Program-made: the position numbers and the translations under genes
NCBI GenBank assembly: GCA_910584085.1
Contig: CAJTZY010000008.1
Location: 1-64,000 of the forward strand
DNA length: 64,000 bases
From: an uncultured Bacilli bacterium
GTDB lineage: Bacteria; Bacillota_I; Bacilli_A; RF39; UBA660
Reading direction: 5' to 3'
Shown: in pieces, positions 27,820 to 37,198 of the stretch
Position numbering within the stretch: position 1 is the stretch's first letter
Layout of the letters: each line of letters starts with the position of its first letter
The notes under the pieces: model-generated
What the model saw: the letters and a program-made list of their open reading frames with translations, nothing else
What the model was told of the DNA's origin: nothing
Database searches by the model: none

Positions 27820-29016
27820 ATGCAAGAATTTATTAAATATATTATTGAAGGTATGTTGCATTATATTAACTTAATATTTGGTTTATTAGATTTTAAGAAT
27901 TTAGGATTTATGTGGATTATCATTATAGGACTAATAACTGCATTTTTTGTAAATAAAGATGTTAGAAAAAATGTATTAGGTTTAGTTCATCCATCTTTAA
28001 ATGTGATAAAAACATTGCCAGGTTTCTTATTTTTTATTTTATTTTTAGGATATTATATTTATATATCAATATTTTTCGAAGAAAAAATAACTTTTATTGT
28101 ACTAATATTATCAATATATTTGTTTGTACAAGATTTTTTTAAAACGAATCTTAATTTATTATTAGAAAGTGAAAATAGTATTTTTGATTCTATTAAAGAT
28201 ATAAGTTTTCCTGTAATCCTATTATGTATTCAACAAATGTCAATGATGTTTGAAAATTGCACTTTTAATAATTTAAACTATGTTCTTCTATCTTTAATTA
28301 TAATTCCAATATTTTCTATCTTATTTTTTGTTATGAAGCATTATTGTATATATACTGATTTTTATGCAAGATATAAAAAGTATATTGATATAGATGATTA
28401 TTCATTTTTTAAAATATTTAATGATAGCTTAATCGAATGTGGAACTTATAAAAAAAATGAAAAAGTATTATCCAGATTTATTATGGATAATAGAAAAAAA
28501 TCATATGAAGAAATGAGGGTTGAGTTAAATCAGGATATAAGAAAAATAATAAGTAATGAGAAAAAAACTATAAGAAATAAGAGAAAAAATACTAAATATA
28601 AACCAAGCAAATTATTTATAATATTTAATTATATTTGGATTTTTAATATTGTAAGTGTATTAGTTAGTGTACTTTTTAAGCGATATTTAAACACCCCATT
28701 TGATTTTTGGTATTATTGGAGTTATGGAATTTTGTTAATATATTTTTGGTATGACCTTATGAGATTAAAAAGGATTGAAAATCAATATGATTTTGCTATG
28801 TATATGTTTATATATATAATTCTTATAGTTTTCTTGCTATTATATAATCATTCTTTAACAACTTTTAGATTAACAGAACTTGGATTTTTAATTCCTATTT
28901 TTATAGTAATAAGAATATGTACTTATTACAAAAAATTCCCAAATTTATTAACATTACCATTTTTATCTAAAAATAATTTTTTTGGACTTAAACCTGAAGA
29001 TTATAAAAAGAAATAA
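27820..29016 (+). CDS. polytopic membrane protein of unknown function
   Basis: A 398-residue protein with about eight hydrophobic helices in two groups (residues ~28-175 and ~265-375), separated by a charged cytoplasmic stretch (~185-260, many Lys/Arg). No transporter motif recognised. It starts 16 bases after the HNH-like gene (AGGTGAAAT site) and ends at a terminator. A nuclease-like soluble gene plus a membrane effector is a layout seen in some abortive-infection systems; this is inference. Confidence 0.55.
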   Translation: MQEFIKYIIEGMLHYINLIFGLLDFKNLGFMWIIIIGLITAFFVNKDVRKNVLGLVHPSLNVIKTLPGFLFFILFLGYYIYISIFFEEKITFIVLILSIYLFVQDFFKTNLNLLLESENSIFDSIKDISFPVILLCIQQMSMMFENCTFNNLNYVLLSLIIIPIFSILFFVMKHYCIYTDFYARYKKYIDIDDYSFFKIFNDSLIECGTYKKNEKVLSRFIMDNRKKSYEEMRVELNQDIRKIISNEKKTIRNKRKNTKYKPSKLFIIFNYIWIFNIVSVLVSVLFKRYLNTPFDFWYYWSYGILLIYFWYDLMRLKRIENQYDFAMYMFIYIILIVFLLLYNHSLTTFRLTELGFLIPIFIVIRICTYYKKFPNLLTLPFLSKNNFFGLKPEDYKKK

Positions 29017-29041
29017 AGATGCTTTGATTAGTATCTTTTAT
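29016..29041 (+). terminator. Rho-independent terminator
   Basis: AAGATGC (29016-29022) pairs with GTATCTT (29031-29037, one G-U), followed by T residues. The left arm starts at the last base of the preceding stop codon. Confidence 0.6.
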
Positions 29042-29056
29042 TATGTAAATTTTTAA

Positions 29057-29713
29057 GAAAGAGAGGCAGGTTTTGAATTAGAACGAGGTATCAAGGGTAG
29101 TGATAGAAAATATATTAAAATTAATAAATTTAAGAAAACTACAAAATATTATGAAAACAAAGTAGCTACTATCAATAAAAATCTTGATAATGCAATGAAT
29201 GAGTTTGAAGAAAAAATGAAGACCACTAAAAATGCTTTAATAGATAAAAACTATGTAAAGGTTAGAAGAGATACCTTTGACAGTATGTAAAATGTAATAA
29301 CAGAAACTAAAAAGGTTATGGAATTTCAACTAAAAATGGAACAATTATTTAACGAAGTAAATACTTTTAGTAAAAGTTATCAAACATTAGAAAAAGAAAA
29401 TAATAATCTACAAAGAGAAGTAAAAGCACTTACTACAAGAAATCAAAATTTAACAAAAGGGAACAATCACCTTAAGGACTATTTAAAAGCTATTTTGGAG
29501 GCAATAAAACACTTTTTAGAGAGAAGCTACTATAGCTGAAATAAAAGATTATTTGATAATAATGATTTTGATATGAATGATGTTGTTAAAATTTTAAGAG
29601 AAACTACCAAAGAAGATGAATTAGTTAATTATGTAGAAGCACCTAATTATTTAAAAACAAGTAATAAATCTTACAAAGAGAGGGATAAAGATGATTTTGA
29701 AATAAGTTTATAA
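29057..29713 (+). pseudogene. C-terminal remnant of a MobV/Pre-type relaxase
   Basis: The frame starts abruptly with AGFELERGIKGSDRKYI, a block typical of MobV plasmid mobilisation relaxases, then a coiled coil (ENNNLQREVKALTTRN). It contains a TAA stop at 29288 and a frameshift around 29525-29560, after which the expected AEIKDYF/DNNDFDMNDV tail is split over two frames. The catalytic N-terminal half is absent. A dead mobilisation gene from a former plasmid or element. Confidence 0.75.
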
Positions 29714-29775
29714 ATTTCAATTAAAGTCATTCAAAATAAATTTTTTATAGTGTATAATACTATTAGGTGATTTAT

Positions 29776-30618
29776 ATGTGGTTTTTATTTGTTACCCTTT
29801 ATATAATTTTAGCAGTAGCGTTTACCCAATTTTATAAAATTGTTTTAAATACTTCAAAAAGTGATGGCACATTGACTGTATTATTACAATTTATAGCAGG
29901 ATTAAGTGCTTTATTACTTTCTCCAGTCTTTAAGTTTACATTTCCAACAGATTGGAAAGTATATTTATTATTAGGAATTGCTTGTATTTTTTATGCTCTT
30001 TCAGATAGAATGAATACAACAGTAAGAAGTGGTATAGAGGCATCTACATTTAGTATAATAAAACAACTATCAACAGTATTTATGATTCTAGCAGGATTCT
30101 TATTTTTTAAAGAGCAATTTGTTTGGAAAAGGATTATTGGAGCAGGATTAATAATTTTTAGTAATATTCTTATTTTCTATAAAAAAGGAAATCAAAAATT
30201 AGATAAATATGTTTTGTTAGGTATTCTGTCAAATATAATTTATTCAGTAGCATTGCTTTTGGATGTTAATATTTCAGATAGTTTTAATTTAGCATTTTAT
30301 GTAGCATTAACTCTTTTAGTCCCTGCTTTATTTATTACAATTGCAGAAAGAGTAAAATTAGCAAATATAAAAAAAGAGTTTAAAAATGGCAATAAGCAGG
30401 CAATTTTTATAACAGGTCTTTGTTGGGGAACAATGATTGTAGTTCAATTAAGAGCATATCAACTTGGAGAAGCTACTTCAGTAGCTCCTCTATGTGCATT
30501 AACTGTAATTGGAAATGTATTAGTTGGCTATCTATTTTTAAAGGAACGAAATAATTTGTTAAAAAAGTTAATAGCTGCATTTTTAATTATTGTGAGTGTA
30601 TTTTTAATAAAAGGTTAA
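29776..30618 (+). CDS. EamA/DMT-family transporter
   Basis: 280 residues from ATG 29776 (AGGTGA site; the GTG at 29767 lies in it). Ten hydrophobic helices in two five-helix halves, with the second half carrying the G-x-x-x-A-x-x-L pattern typical of drug/metabolite transporters. Substrate unknown. It starts three small tightly spaced genes (transporter, kinase-like, acetyltransferase). Confidence 0.75.
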   Translation: MWFLFVTLYIILAVAFTQFYKIVLNTSKSDGTLTVLLQFIAGLSALLLSPVFKFTFPTDWKVYLLLGIACIFYALSDRMNTTVRSGIEASTFSIIKQLSTVFMILAGFLFFKEQFVWKRIIGAGLIIFSNILIFYKKGNQKLDKYVLLGILSNIIYSVALLLDVNISDSFNLAFYVALTLLVPALFITIAERVKLANIKKEFKNGNKQAIFITGLCWGTMIVVQLRAYQLGEATSVAPLCALTVIGNVLVGYLFLKERNNLLKKLIAAFLIIVSVFLIKG

Positions 30619-30645
30619 ACTTATTTAAAATTAGGAGATGACAAA

Positions 30646-31197
30646 ATGGAAAGATTATTAATAATGGCTTATATGGGTACAGGGAAAACAGAATTAGAAA
30701 ATAGATATGATAATGTAATTGATTTTGATTTCCAAGATTATAAATATATTTACGATGAATCAATAAGACATTTGCCACTTGAACAAAGAAAGGGCTCAAC
30801 AAATTTAAGAACAGAAAATCCAAATTATCCCGAAAGTTTTATTGCTGATGCAATAAAATTGCTTAATGAAGGTAAAATAGTTGTATCTCCATTTATCGAT
30901 CATGTATTTAAAGCATATGATGGTTCTAATATTGCATCACAAGTTGATAATTTAAGAACTATATTAATTTGTCCAACAAGGAATAATTTTAATGAATATG
31001 TAGAGCGATTTAAAAAAAGAGGTAATAGTGATGAATTCATTTCTAGAAGGGAAAAAGAATTTTCTAGTTTAGTTGATTTATTTGAACAAGCTAATAATTA
31101 TGAAAGAATAATAATGAAACCTGGACAATATTTATCTGAAGCACTAGAAGAAAATGGAATAAGTTTAACTTTGAAAAAGACTACATCAAAAAGTTAA
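30646..31197 (+). CDS. P-loop kinase-like protein
   Basis: A 183-residue protein. A Walker A-like motif at residues ~8-15 (AYMGTGKT), then a conserved-looking DFDFQDYKY segment and a late ICPTRNNFNEYVERF block. The layout resembles small nucleoside or nucleotide kinases, but a clear Walker B or lid Arg pair is not obvious. The substrate cannot be told. It lies 28 bases after the transporter with AGGAGATG. Confidence 0.55.
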   Translation: MERLLIMAYMGTGKTELENRYDNVIDFDFQDYKYIYDESIRHLPLEQRKGSTNLRTENPNYPESFIADAIKLLNEGKIVVSPFIDHVFKAYDGSNIASQVDNLRTILICPTRNNFNEYVERFKKRGNSDEFISRREKEFSSLVDLFEQANNYERIIMKPGQYLSEALEENGISLTLKKTTSKS

Positions 31198-31218
31198 AAT
31201 AAGGAGGAGTATAAAAAT

Positions 31219-31665
31219 ATGGGTGAAACTTTAGAATTAATTTTTGATAAATTAAAAGAGGAAGATTTAGAAGAAGTAGCACAACTTTATGATTCTGAAA
31301 GACCAATAAATACCAATAGAACTAAAATGAAACAAACATTTAGTCAAATTAAAGATAATCCTGATTATCAAATGGTTGTAGCAAAATATAATAATGTGAT
31401 TGTTGGTTTTGCAAAGGCAATTATTCATCATGACATTTTTGAAGAAAATAATCCCTTTATAACGATTTGGAGTGTTCGAGTAAGAAAGGAATATAGAAGG
31501 CTTAAAATAGGTACTAGATTATTTGAATATATTGAAAAAATGGCTAAAAGTATGAATTGTGAATTTATCTGTCTTTTAGCTGATAGTGATAATGTTGGAG
31601 CTAATGAGTTTTATAAGAGTTTGCATTATGAATGTGCTAATGGATATGTAAAAAATTTTAAATAA
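31219..31665 (+). CDS. GNAT-family N-acetyltransferase
   Basis: A 148-residue protein. The acetyl-CoA binding motif is seen as VRVRKEYRRLKIGTRLFEYIE (about residues 90-110, the R/Q-x-x-G-x-G/A pattern being RRLKIG), followed by DSDNVGANEFYKSLHYE. Typical length for the family. Acceptor unknown. GGAGGAG ribosome site. Confidence 0.82.
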   Translation: MGETLELIFDKLKEEDLEEVAQLYDSERPINTNRTKMKQTFSQIKDNPDYQMVVAKYNNVIVGFAKAIIHHDIFEENNPFITIWSVRVRKEYRRLKIGTRLFEYIEKMAKSMNCEFICLLADSDNVGANEFYKSLHYECANGYVKNFK

Positions 31666-31788
31666 GCATTTCATATAATCAGAAACCCAAAAGGTGTTTT
31701 GTATCAATAGTTAGTATTGTCATAGCTTTTAAGGAAAAACAATGTACTTTTTTTTCTCTTTGAATATAATACTTTGAGGAGTGATGTT

Positions 31789-32055
31789 ATGGCAAAAGTT
31801 GTTATAGATGCAGGACATGGAGGTAGTGATCCAGGTGCTAGTGGAAATGGAATAATTGAGAAGGAGTATACATTAAAAATTTCCCAGTATATATATGATA
31901 GGCTTAAAGATTTAGGATTAGATGTTAAGATGACTAGAACTGGTGATGAGACGTTGTCACCAACTGAAAGAGTAAATAGGGTGCTTGATGCTTTTGGAAA
32001 TAGCAGTGATGTGTTAGTAATTTCTAATCACATAAATGCAGGAGGAGAGACCTAG
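31789..32055 (+). pseudogene. 5' part of a split LysM N-acetylmuramoyl-L-alanine amidase
   Basis: From ATG 31789 (AGGAG at 31776; an in-frame TTG at 31774 is not needed). Amidase_3 residues 1-86 are native: VVIDAGHGG with the first Zn ligand, GIIEKEYT with the Glu ligand, and SNHINAGG with the second His. At base 32045 the host sequence ends and three element-derived codons (including GAG ACC) lead to TAG 32053. It lacks the catalytic Glu and all LysM repeats. The missing half is at 45375-46299. Confidence 0.88.
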
Positions 32056-32059
32056 CTCT
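32038..32059 (+). other. attL junction
   Basis: Host codons GCA GGA end at GG 32044-32045; the element arm AGAGACCTAGCTCT runs 32046-32059. The seven outer bases TAGCTCT are inverted relative to AGAGCTA at the right end. Confidence 0.75.
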
Positions 32060-32302
32060 TACATGGGTTAAATTTATAAGGGTATTAAGACAGTTGTATT
32101 TGAATGAAAATAAATTATAGCATTGTTTATTGAAAATCATATTTTGAAGGCAATAATAGTCTTAAAATTAGATTTTAAATACAAATTGCTTTGAAATACT
32201 AAAAGAATGTCGAAAAATGTGATATAATTAGTACATAAGATAGCAGTATTTAATCTTTTTAAGATGGATACTGCTTATTTTTTGAAGTAGAGGTGTTATT
32301 TG
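32056..32302 (+). promoter_or_regulatory. leader region of the element's first operon with attenuator-like hairpin
   Basis: TATAAT at 32223-32228 without a clear -35. It is followed by a hairpin AGCAGTAT (32242-32249) / ATACTGCT (32268-32275) and TTATTTTTT, then AGAGGTG at 32289 and the start codon. A terminator between -10 and ribosome site would reduce downstream transcription unless it is opened. Confidence 0.5.
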
Positions 32303-35300
32303 TTGAAAAAGAGCTTTAATAAAAAATCAGAACCTTATATTGAGGAAAATATCTTTTTGTCTTTAGGGCCTAAAGATAATGTTGATGAAGATAATATTTA
32401 TTATAATAAATTTATGACTGCAATTAACAGAAATTGCAAAATTATTGCTTTCACAGGAAGATATGGAGTTGGTAAAACTAGCATAATTAATTCAATATTA
32501 AAAAAGTTACATAATAAACCTAGTGAAATTAGAGTGTCATTGGGCAATTATAAAAGTGCTGGTATGAATAACGAAAATACAATTGAAGAAGTGAATAATA
32601 TTGACATAAATGATATTGAAATAAAAATATTACAACAAATTATTTATACAACTAATGAAAACAAATTGTCAATGTCAAGGTTTAAAAGAATTAAATATAT
32701 TAGCATATTCAGAAAAATATTATTTAGTATTTTAGTACTTTTAATATTAGGGCTGCTATATGTATATTTTCCTCAAATCTATATTGGAGTTTTTGGAAAT
32801 TTATATGATTTTTGTATAAAATATATTCATAAATATTGCTGTATTTTTATTTGCGTATTACTGTTTATGTTTATATGGTTTGTATTATATAAATTTATTT
32901 TAGGTATTGAGACAACAATAAGCGTTTCTACTCTAAAATATAAAGATTTAGAAATTGGAATAAATAATGATAGTGAAAAATCGGTTTTTAATAAGTATTT
33001 AGACGAAATAGTTTATTTTTTTAAACAAACGAAAACACATATTTTAGTAATTGAAGATTTGGATAGATATGGTAATGTATCTCTCGAAATATTTAAAAAG
33101 TTGAAAGAACTTAATTTTTTGCTAAATTCAAATGACACAATTAAAAAAAATGGTGGTGTAATTTTCATATATGCCCTGAGAGATGATTTGTTTTTAAATC
33201 ATGAGGATCGAGTAAAATTTTTTGATTATATAATTCCAGTTGTATCAAAATTTTCTAGTCAAAATGCTAAAGAATATGTAATGGAATTATATCAAATCTT
33301 TCATACTAAATATAATTTATTAATCGATGAAAAGTTATTGAGATTAATAAGTATATATATTCAGGATCGAAGATTATTACTTAATATATTTATGGAATTT
33401 AAAACATATGTTGATGCTTTGAAAAATAACCAGCACATCAATTATTCAGAACTATTTGCAGTCATTTGCTATAAAAATATAAATCCTTTGGATTTTGAAA
33501 GAAGAATAAAGTATGAAGGAGATTTGTATAATATTTTTAATTATAAAAATGATTTAATTAAAATTATAAATAGTAAGATTCTTGATGAAAATATAAAAAT
33601 TACAAATAGAATAGAAAATGCAAGAAAACAAAAAATTAAAGATATTCAGGATTTAAAAAAATCATTTTTACTAGATGTTATGAGAAAAGAACATATTGGC
33701 AGTTATATTAATGATATTAAAATATATTTGGGTAGTACTGTATTGACACTTGATGGATTTATAAATTATGAAATTAATGTGGCAAATTTAAGAGAATGTG
33801 ATTTTTATTATGAGTATCCCGGTTATGGAAAAAGCAAGATTGATTCAGAAATAAAATCTTCATTTCTTGATAAGGCAGATAATTTAAATTATAATTTTGA
33901 AGAAATGTATGATAAAATAAACTCTAACAAAAATAAAATAGAAAAGAATAAAGAAATGACACTTGAAGATATTTTGAATGTTGATAATATAAAAGAAATG
34001 ATAGATGATGACAAAATAAAAGAACTTTTTCAAAATAAAATATTAATATCATTGATAAAAAATGGTTTTATTAAAGAAAATTTTGAAAAAAATTTATCAT
34101 ATTTTAAATCTGGAGATTTGTCTCCAGAAGATTATACTTTTTTAATAGCAGTTGATACTAATGACAAACTCGACTTTAAATATAAACTTAATAATGTCAA
34201 AGAGGTTATTGAAAATATAGATACTAAGGATTTTTCTACAGATAAAATATTAAATTTTGATATTTGTGACTATTTATTATCAAATAAAGTAAAATCAAAG
34301 TTCAATAATTTTTGTTCCCAATTTAAACAAATAAATGAATATAGGCTAAGCTTTTTAAATGAATATTTTAGATATAATAGAGAAAACTTTATATATCTTT
34401 TAAAAGAGGTATTCAGTTTTGACTTGCTTTACCTTTTATATGATAAACAGGAAATGATAAATGATCTAAATGAATGGATAAAGATAATAATAGAAAATAT
34501 AAACTTAGATATTGATAAAACTCAATTAGTTCATATAAAGAGAAGTTTAGAAGAAAATTCGGATTTGTTAAATAATATAGAAATTAATGATGTTTCAAAA
34601 GCAAATATTATATATTTAAAACCAAATATTGAATATTATGACAATATAAATGAATCAATAATAAGAATATTATATGAAGGTGAAATATATGTCCCAAATA
34701 AATCTTTTTATAATAAACTAATTGATTTATTTGGAATAGAGAATAATTATAAAAAATCAAATGCAATAGATATATTATACGAAAATGAAGATTTCTGTAA
34801 ATTCAAAAATAGTGTTATAGTAAATAAGTATTTTCCATCATTTTATAATACCTTTGAAATATTTGATAGTGATGAAAAAAATATTTTAAAAGCTATAAAT
34901 GATACAGATTTAGATAATGAAGTAAAATTGTTAATTTTAAAAACTGAAGTTAATGAAATTAGTGATATAGAGGATGTAGATGACAAAGAATTATGGAAAG
35001 AGATTATTAAAAATTCTCGTTGCAAAATATGTATGGAAAATATGATTGCATATTTTGATTATGTTAACAAAATTGATGATGTTATTTTGGAAATGATTTC
35101 TGAAATTGGAAATGATTATCATGTGGTAGATAACAGTGTATTTCAAGACTTTGAAACAAGTTTAATATATTCAGCATACCATCCTATGATTGATTATAGT
35201 ATAATAGCACATAGCTATAATCATAATATAGAATCTTTTGATGAAGAATTAGATATTAATAATGATTTACTAGAAGAATTAATAATTAATAATAAAGTAG

Positions 35301-35842
35301 AATTAAACATTAATAATTACAACTCATTACGAGAAAAAAATATAATTGCTTTATTGAAACTGATTCTTAATAAAATTGATAGTTTTATAGAAATAAAGAA
35401 TGATATAGAACATGATTCATATATTACAAATGAAATAATGGAAAGCAATATAACCATTGATAAAAAAATACAATTACTAGATAGTATTGATATGGCAGAT
35501 ATATCTAGTAAAGGGATATCAATATTAATAGATGAAATAATTAATAATAATATTTATTTGAATGACAATTTTATAGGGATGTTGTTTGATTTTGCCGAAG
35601 AAAATGCCAAAATAAAATATTTTATATATTTACATAAAAGTAATTATAATTATATTAATTATTTATATAAAATTAATGATAAGATTATTAAAATTAGAGA
35701 TGGAAAGTCCACTTCCTTATCATTTGATTATGATAACCAAATATATGAATTGATGAAATATTTAAAATCACTTGGAATAATAAATAGATGTGATATAAAG
35801 AAAAATAAAATTAGAATTTCATATAATAAAACAACTTTATAA
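32303..35842 (+). CDS. YobI-like (KAP-type) membrane P-loop NTPase
   Basis: About 1179 residues. Start is TTG 32303 (7 bases after GAGGTG) or TTG 32300. P-loop GRYGVGKTS lies near residues 52-60. Two adjacent transmembrane helices (~138-157 and ~180-200) sit inside the NTPase domain, as in KAP proteins, followed by Walker B ILVIEDLDRY (~247-256) and an ALRDDLF sensor block. The C-terminal ~750 residues are helical and unrecognised. YobI/KAP NTPases are large STAND-like proteins suspected of defence roles; the trigger and effector are unknown. It lies beside a Fic gene with its own promoter-like TATAAT at 35867. Confidence 0.75.
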   Translation: MKKSFNKKSEPYIEENIFLSLGPKDNVDEDNIYYNKFMTAINRNCKIIAFTGRYGVGKTSIINSILKKLHNKPSEIRVSLGNYKSAGMNNENTIEEVNNIDINDIEIKILQQIIYTTNENKLSMSRFKRIKYISIFRKILFSILVLLILGLLYVYFPQIYIGVFGNLYDFCIKYIHKYCCIFICVLLFMFIWFVLYKFILGIETTISVSTLKYKDLEIGINNDSEKSVFNKYLDEIVYFFKQTKTHILVIEDLDRYGNVSLEIFKKLKELNFLLNSNDTIKKNGGVIFIYALRDDLFLNHEDRVKFFDYIIPVVSKFSSQNAKEYVMELYQIFHTKYNLLIDEKLLRLISIYIQDRRLLLNIFMEFKTYVDALKNNQHINYSELFAVICYKNINPLDFERRIKYEGDLYNIFNYKNDLIKIINSKILDENIKITNRIENARKQKIKDIQDLKKSFLLDVMRKEHIGSYINDIKIYLGSTVLTLDGFINYEINVANLRECDFYYEYPGYGKSKIDSEIKSSFLDKADNLNYNFEEMYDKINSNKNKIEKNKEMTLEDILNVDNIKEMIDDDKIKELFQNKILISLIKNGFIKENFEKNLSYFKSGDLSPEDYTFLIAVDTNDKLDFKYKLNNVKEVIENIDTKDFSTDKILNFDICDYLLSNKVKSKFNNFCSQFKQINEYRLSFLNEYFRYNRENFIYLLKEVFSFDLLYLLYDKQEMINDLNEWIKIIIENINLDIDKTQLVHIKRSLEENSDLLNNIEINDVSKANIIYLKPNIEYYDNINESIIRILYEGEIYVPNKSFYNKLIDLFGIENNYKKSNAIDILYENEDFCKFKNSVIVNKYFPSFYNTFEIFDSDEKNILKAINDTDLDNEVKLLILKTEVNEISDIEDVDDKELWKEIIKNSRCKICMENMIAYFDYVNKIDDVILEMISEIGNDYHVVDNSVFQDFETSLIYSAYHPMIDYSIIAHSYNHNIESFDEELDINNDLLEELIINNKVELNINNYNSLREKNIIALLKLILNKIDSFIEIKNDIEHDSYITNEIMESNITIDKKIQLLDSIDMADISSKGISILIDEIINNNIYLNDNFIGMLFDFAEENAKIKYFIYLHKSNYNYINYLYKINDKIIKIRDGKSTSLSFDYDNQIYELMKYLKSLGIINRCDIKKNKIRISYNKTTL

Positions 35843-35895
35843 GTATATTAGTTATGAAAAAAATGTTATAATATAAAATATAGGAGGTTTAAATT

Positions 35896-36732
35896 ATGAG
35901 TGAAAAAGAATTAGATTCAAGTGTTAATGAATATAAAGAAGAATATAAACCTAATAATTATATAAAACAATTACAATGGGATATGGCTATTGGACTTCAA
36001 GAAGTAGATAATTTAAAACCTTCTAAATATTTAGAAAAACTATTAGAACAAAATGTAGATGGTAATTTAACTATAGAAGAAGTAGAAAAAGAATTAAGAG
36101 AATACTATATTGAAAAGGAAAGTAAAAGTGAAATTAATCATAATGAATTAGAATGTGATTTTGTATCTGCTAGAATAGTTGAATTATTAGATCAAGATAA
36201 ATTTGAATTATCAGTTGATTATTTAAAATATGTTCATAAATTTTTATTTCAAGATGTTTATGAATTTGCAGGGGAGTTTAGAAAGATAGATTTTTCTAAA
36301 CACGAAAAAATATTAAATAATGATTCAGTAGCCTATGGAGATTGTAATACATTAACTGAATCTTTAGAATATGATATATCTTTAGAAAAAGAAAAGAATT
36401 ATAAAGAAATGAATATAGTTGAAGTTATTAATAATATAACTAAATTTTCATCTAATATATGGCAAGTACATCCATTTAGAGAAGGTAATACAAGAACCAC
36501 GGCATTATTTATAGAAAAATATTTAATTAGTTTGGGCTATAATGTTGATAATACTTTGTTTAAAGATAAATCGGTGTATTTTAGAAATGCATTGGTAAGA
36601 AGTAATTACTTTAATAACTATTTAAAAATAAAAGAAGATAATAGCTATTTAGTCAAATTTTATGAAAATTTATTATTAGGTAAAAATAATAATTTACATT
36701 CACAAGATTTAATAGTTGAAGAATTATTTTAA
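35896..36732 (+). CDS. Fic-domain protein with N-terminal antitoxin-like helix
   Basis: A 278-residue protein. The Fic active-site motif HPFREGNTR begins at His192, with the flap (FAGEFRKIDFSK) upstream. Fic enzymes attach AMP or another nucleotide part to target proteins. The first ~80 residues resemble a fused VbhA-like antitoxin (PSKYLEKLLEQNVDGNLTIEEVE), but the canonical inhibitory S/T-x-x-x-E-G/N motif is not clear. Strong AGGAGG site. It lies between the NTPase and the restriction system; a stability or abortive role is inferred. Confidence 0.85.
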   Translation: MSEKELDSSVNEYKEEYKPNNYIKQLQWDMAIGLQEVDNLKPSKYLEKLLEQNVDGNLTIEEVEKELREYYIEKESKSEINHNELECDFVSARIVELLDQDKFELSVDYLKYVHKFLFQDVYEFAGEFRKIDFSKHEKILNNDSVAYGDCNTLTESLEYDISLEKEKNYKEMNIVEVINNITKFSSNIWQVHPFREGNTRTTALFIEKYLISLGYNVDNTLFKDKSVYFRNALVRSNYFNNYLKIKEDNSYLVKFYENLLLGKNNNLHSQDLIVEELF

Positions 36733-36799
36733 GAAATGAAAGTGGTTTTTTATTCAATAATTATTGTGTAAAAGACTTCTTTTATTTATTTTTTTATGT

Positions 36800-36837
36800 T
36801 ATAATAAACATATAAGCTAATAAGCATATATGTTTAT
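36800..36837 (+). promoter_or_regulatory. promoter -10 and palindromic operator before the XRE regulator
   Basis: TATAAT (36800-36805) overlaps a perfect inverted repeat, ATAAACATAT (36804-36813) and ATATGTTTAT (36828-36837), with a 14-base spacer. The position suggests autoregulation by the XRE protein encoded just downstream. Confidence 0.55.
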
Positions 36838-36857
36838 AAGTTTAAAGTGGTGATATT

Positions 36858-37196
36858 ATGATTGATAAATTGGGAGAATTTATAAAGAAAAAGGTTGATC
36901 GAAAAATTAATATATCTAAAAAGAAAAAATCTGATATTATAAAAGAATTTGGAATTACCTCTCAATATTTGCATGATATGGAAAATGGAAAAAGAGTTCC
37001 TTCAGCAAATTTAATGAAAATAATGATTGATGTATTAGGATTGTCCGAGAAAGAGCAGATAGAACTTTATGATTTAGCTTCAGAGAGTCATAAACTAAAA
37101 AGAATACCAGCAGATATAGAAGAATACATTATTGGAAATGATAGTGCTAAAACTGAGATTAGAAAATTAATTTCAAAAAATAAGGAGGTTAAATAA
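36858..37196 (+). CDS. XRE-family transcriptional regulator, candidate R-M controller
   Basis: A 112-residue protein. The helix-turn-helix spans about residues 22-50 (KSDIIKEFGITSQYLHDMENGKRVPS). It starts after GTGGTGAT and ends two bases before the Mod gene, so it is in the same operon as the restriction system. Controller proteins of this type delay nuclease synthesis until the host DNA is methylated. The palindrome at 36804-36837 is its likely binding site. Confidence 0.8.
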   Translation: MIDKLGEFIKKKVDRKINISKKKKSDIIKEFGITSQYLHDMENGKRVPSANLMKIMIDVLGLSEKEQIELYDLASESHKLKRIPADIEEYIIGNDSAKTEIRKLISKNKEVK

Positions 37197-37198
37197 TT

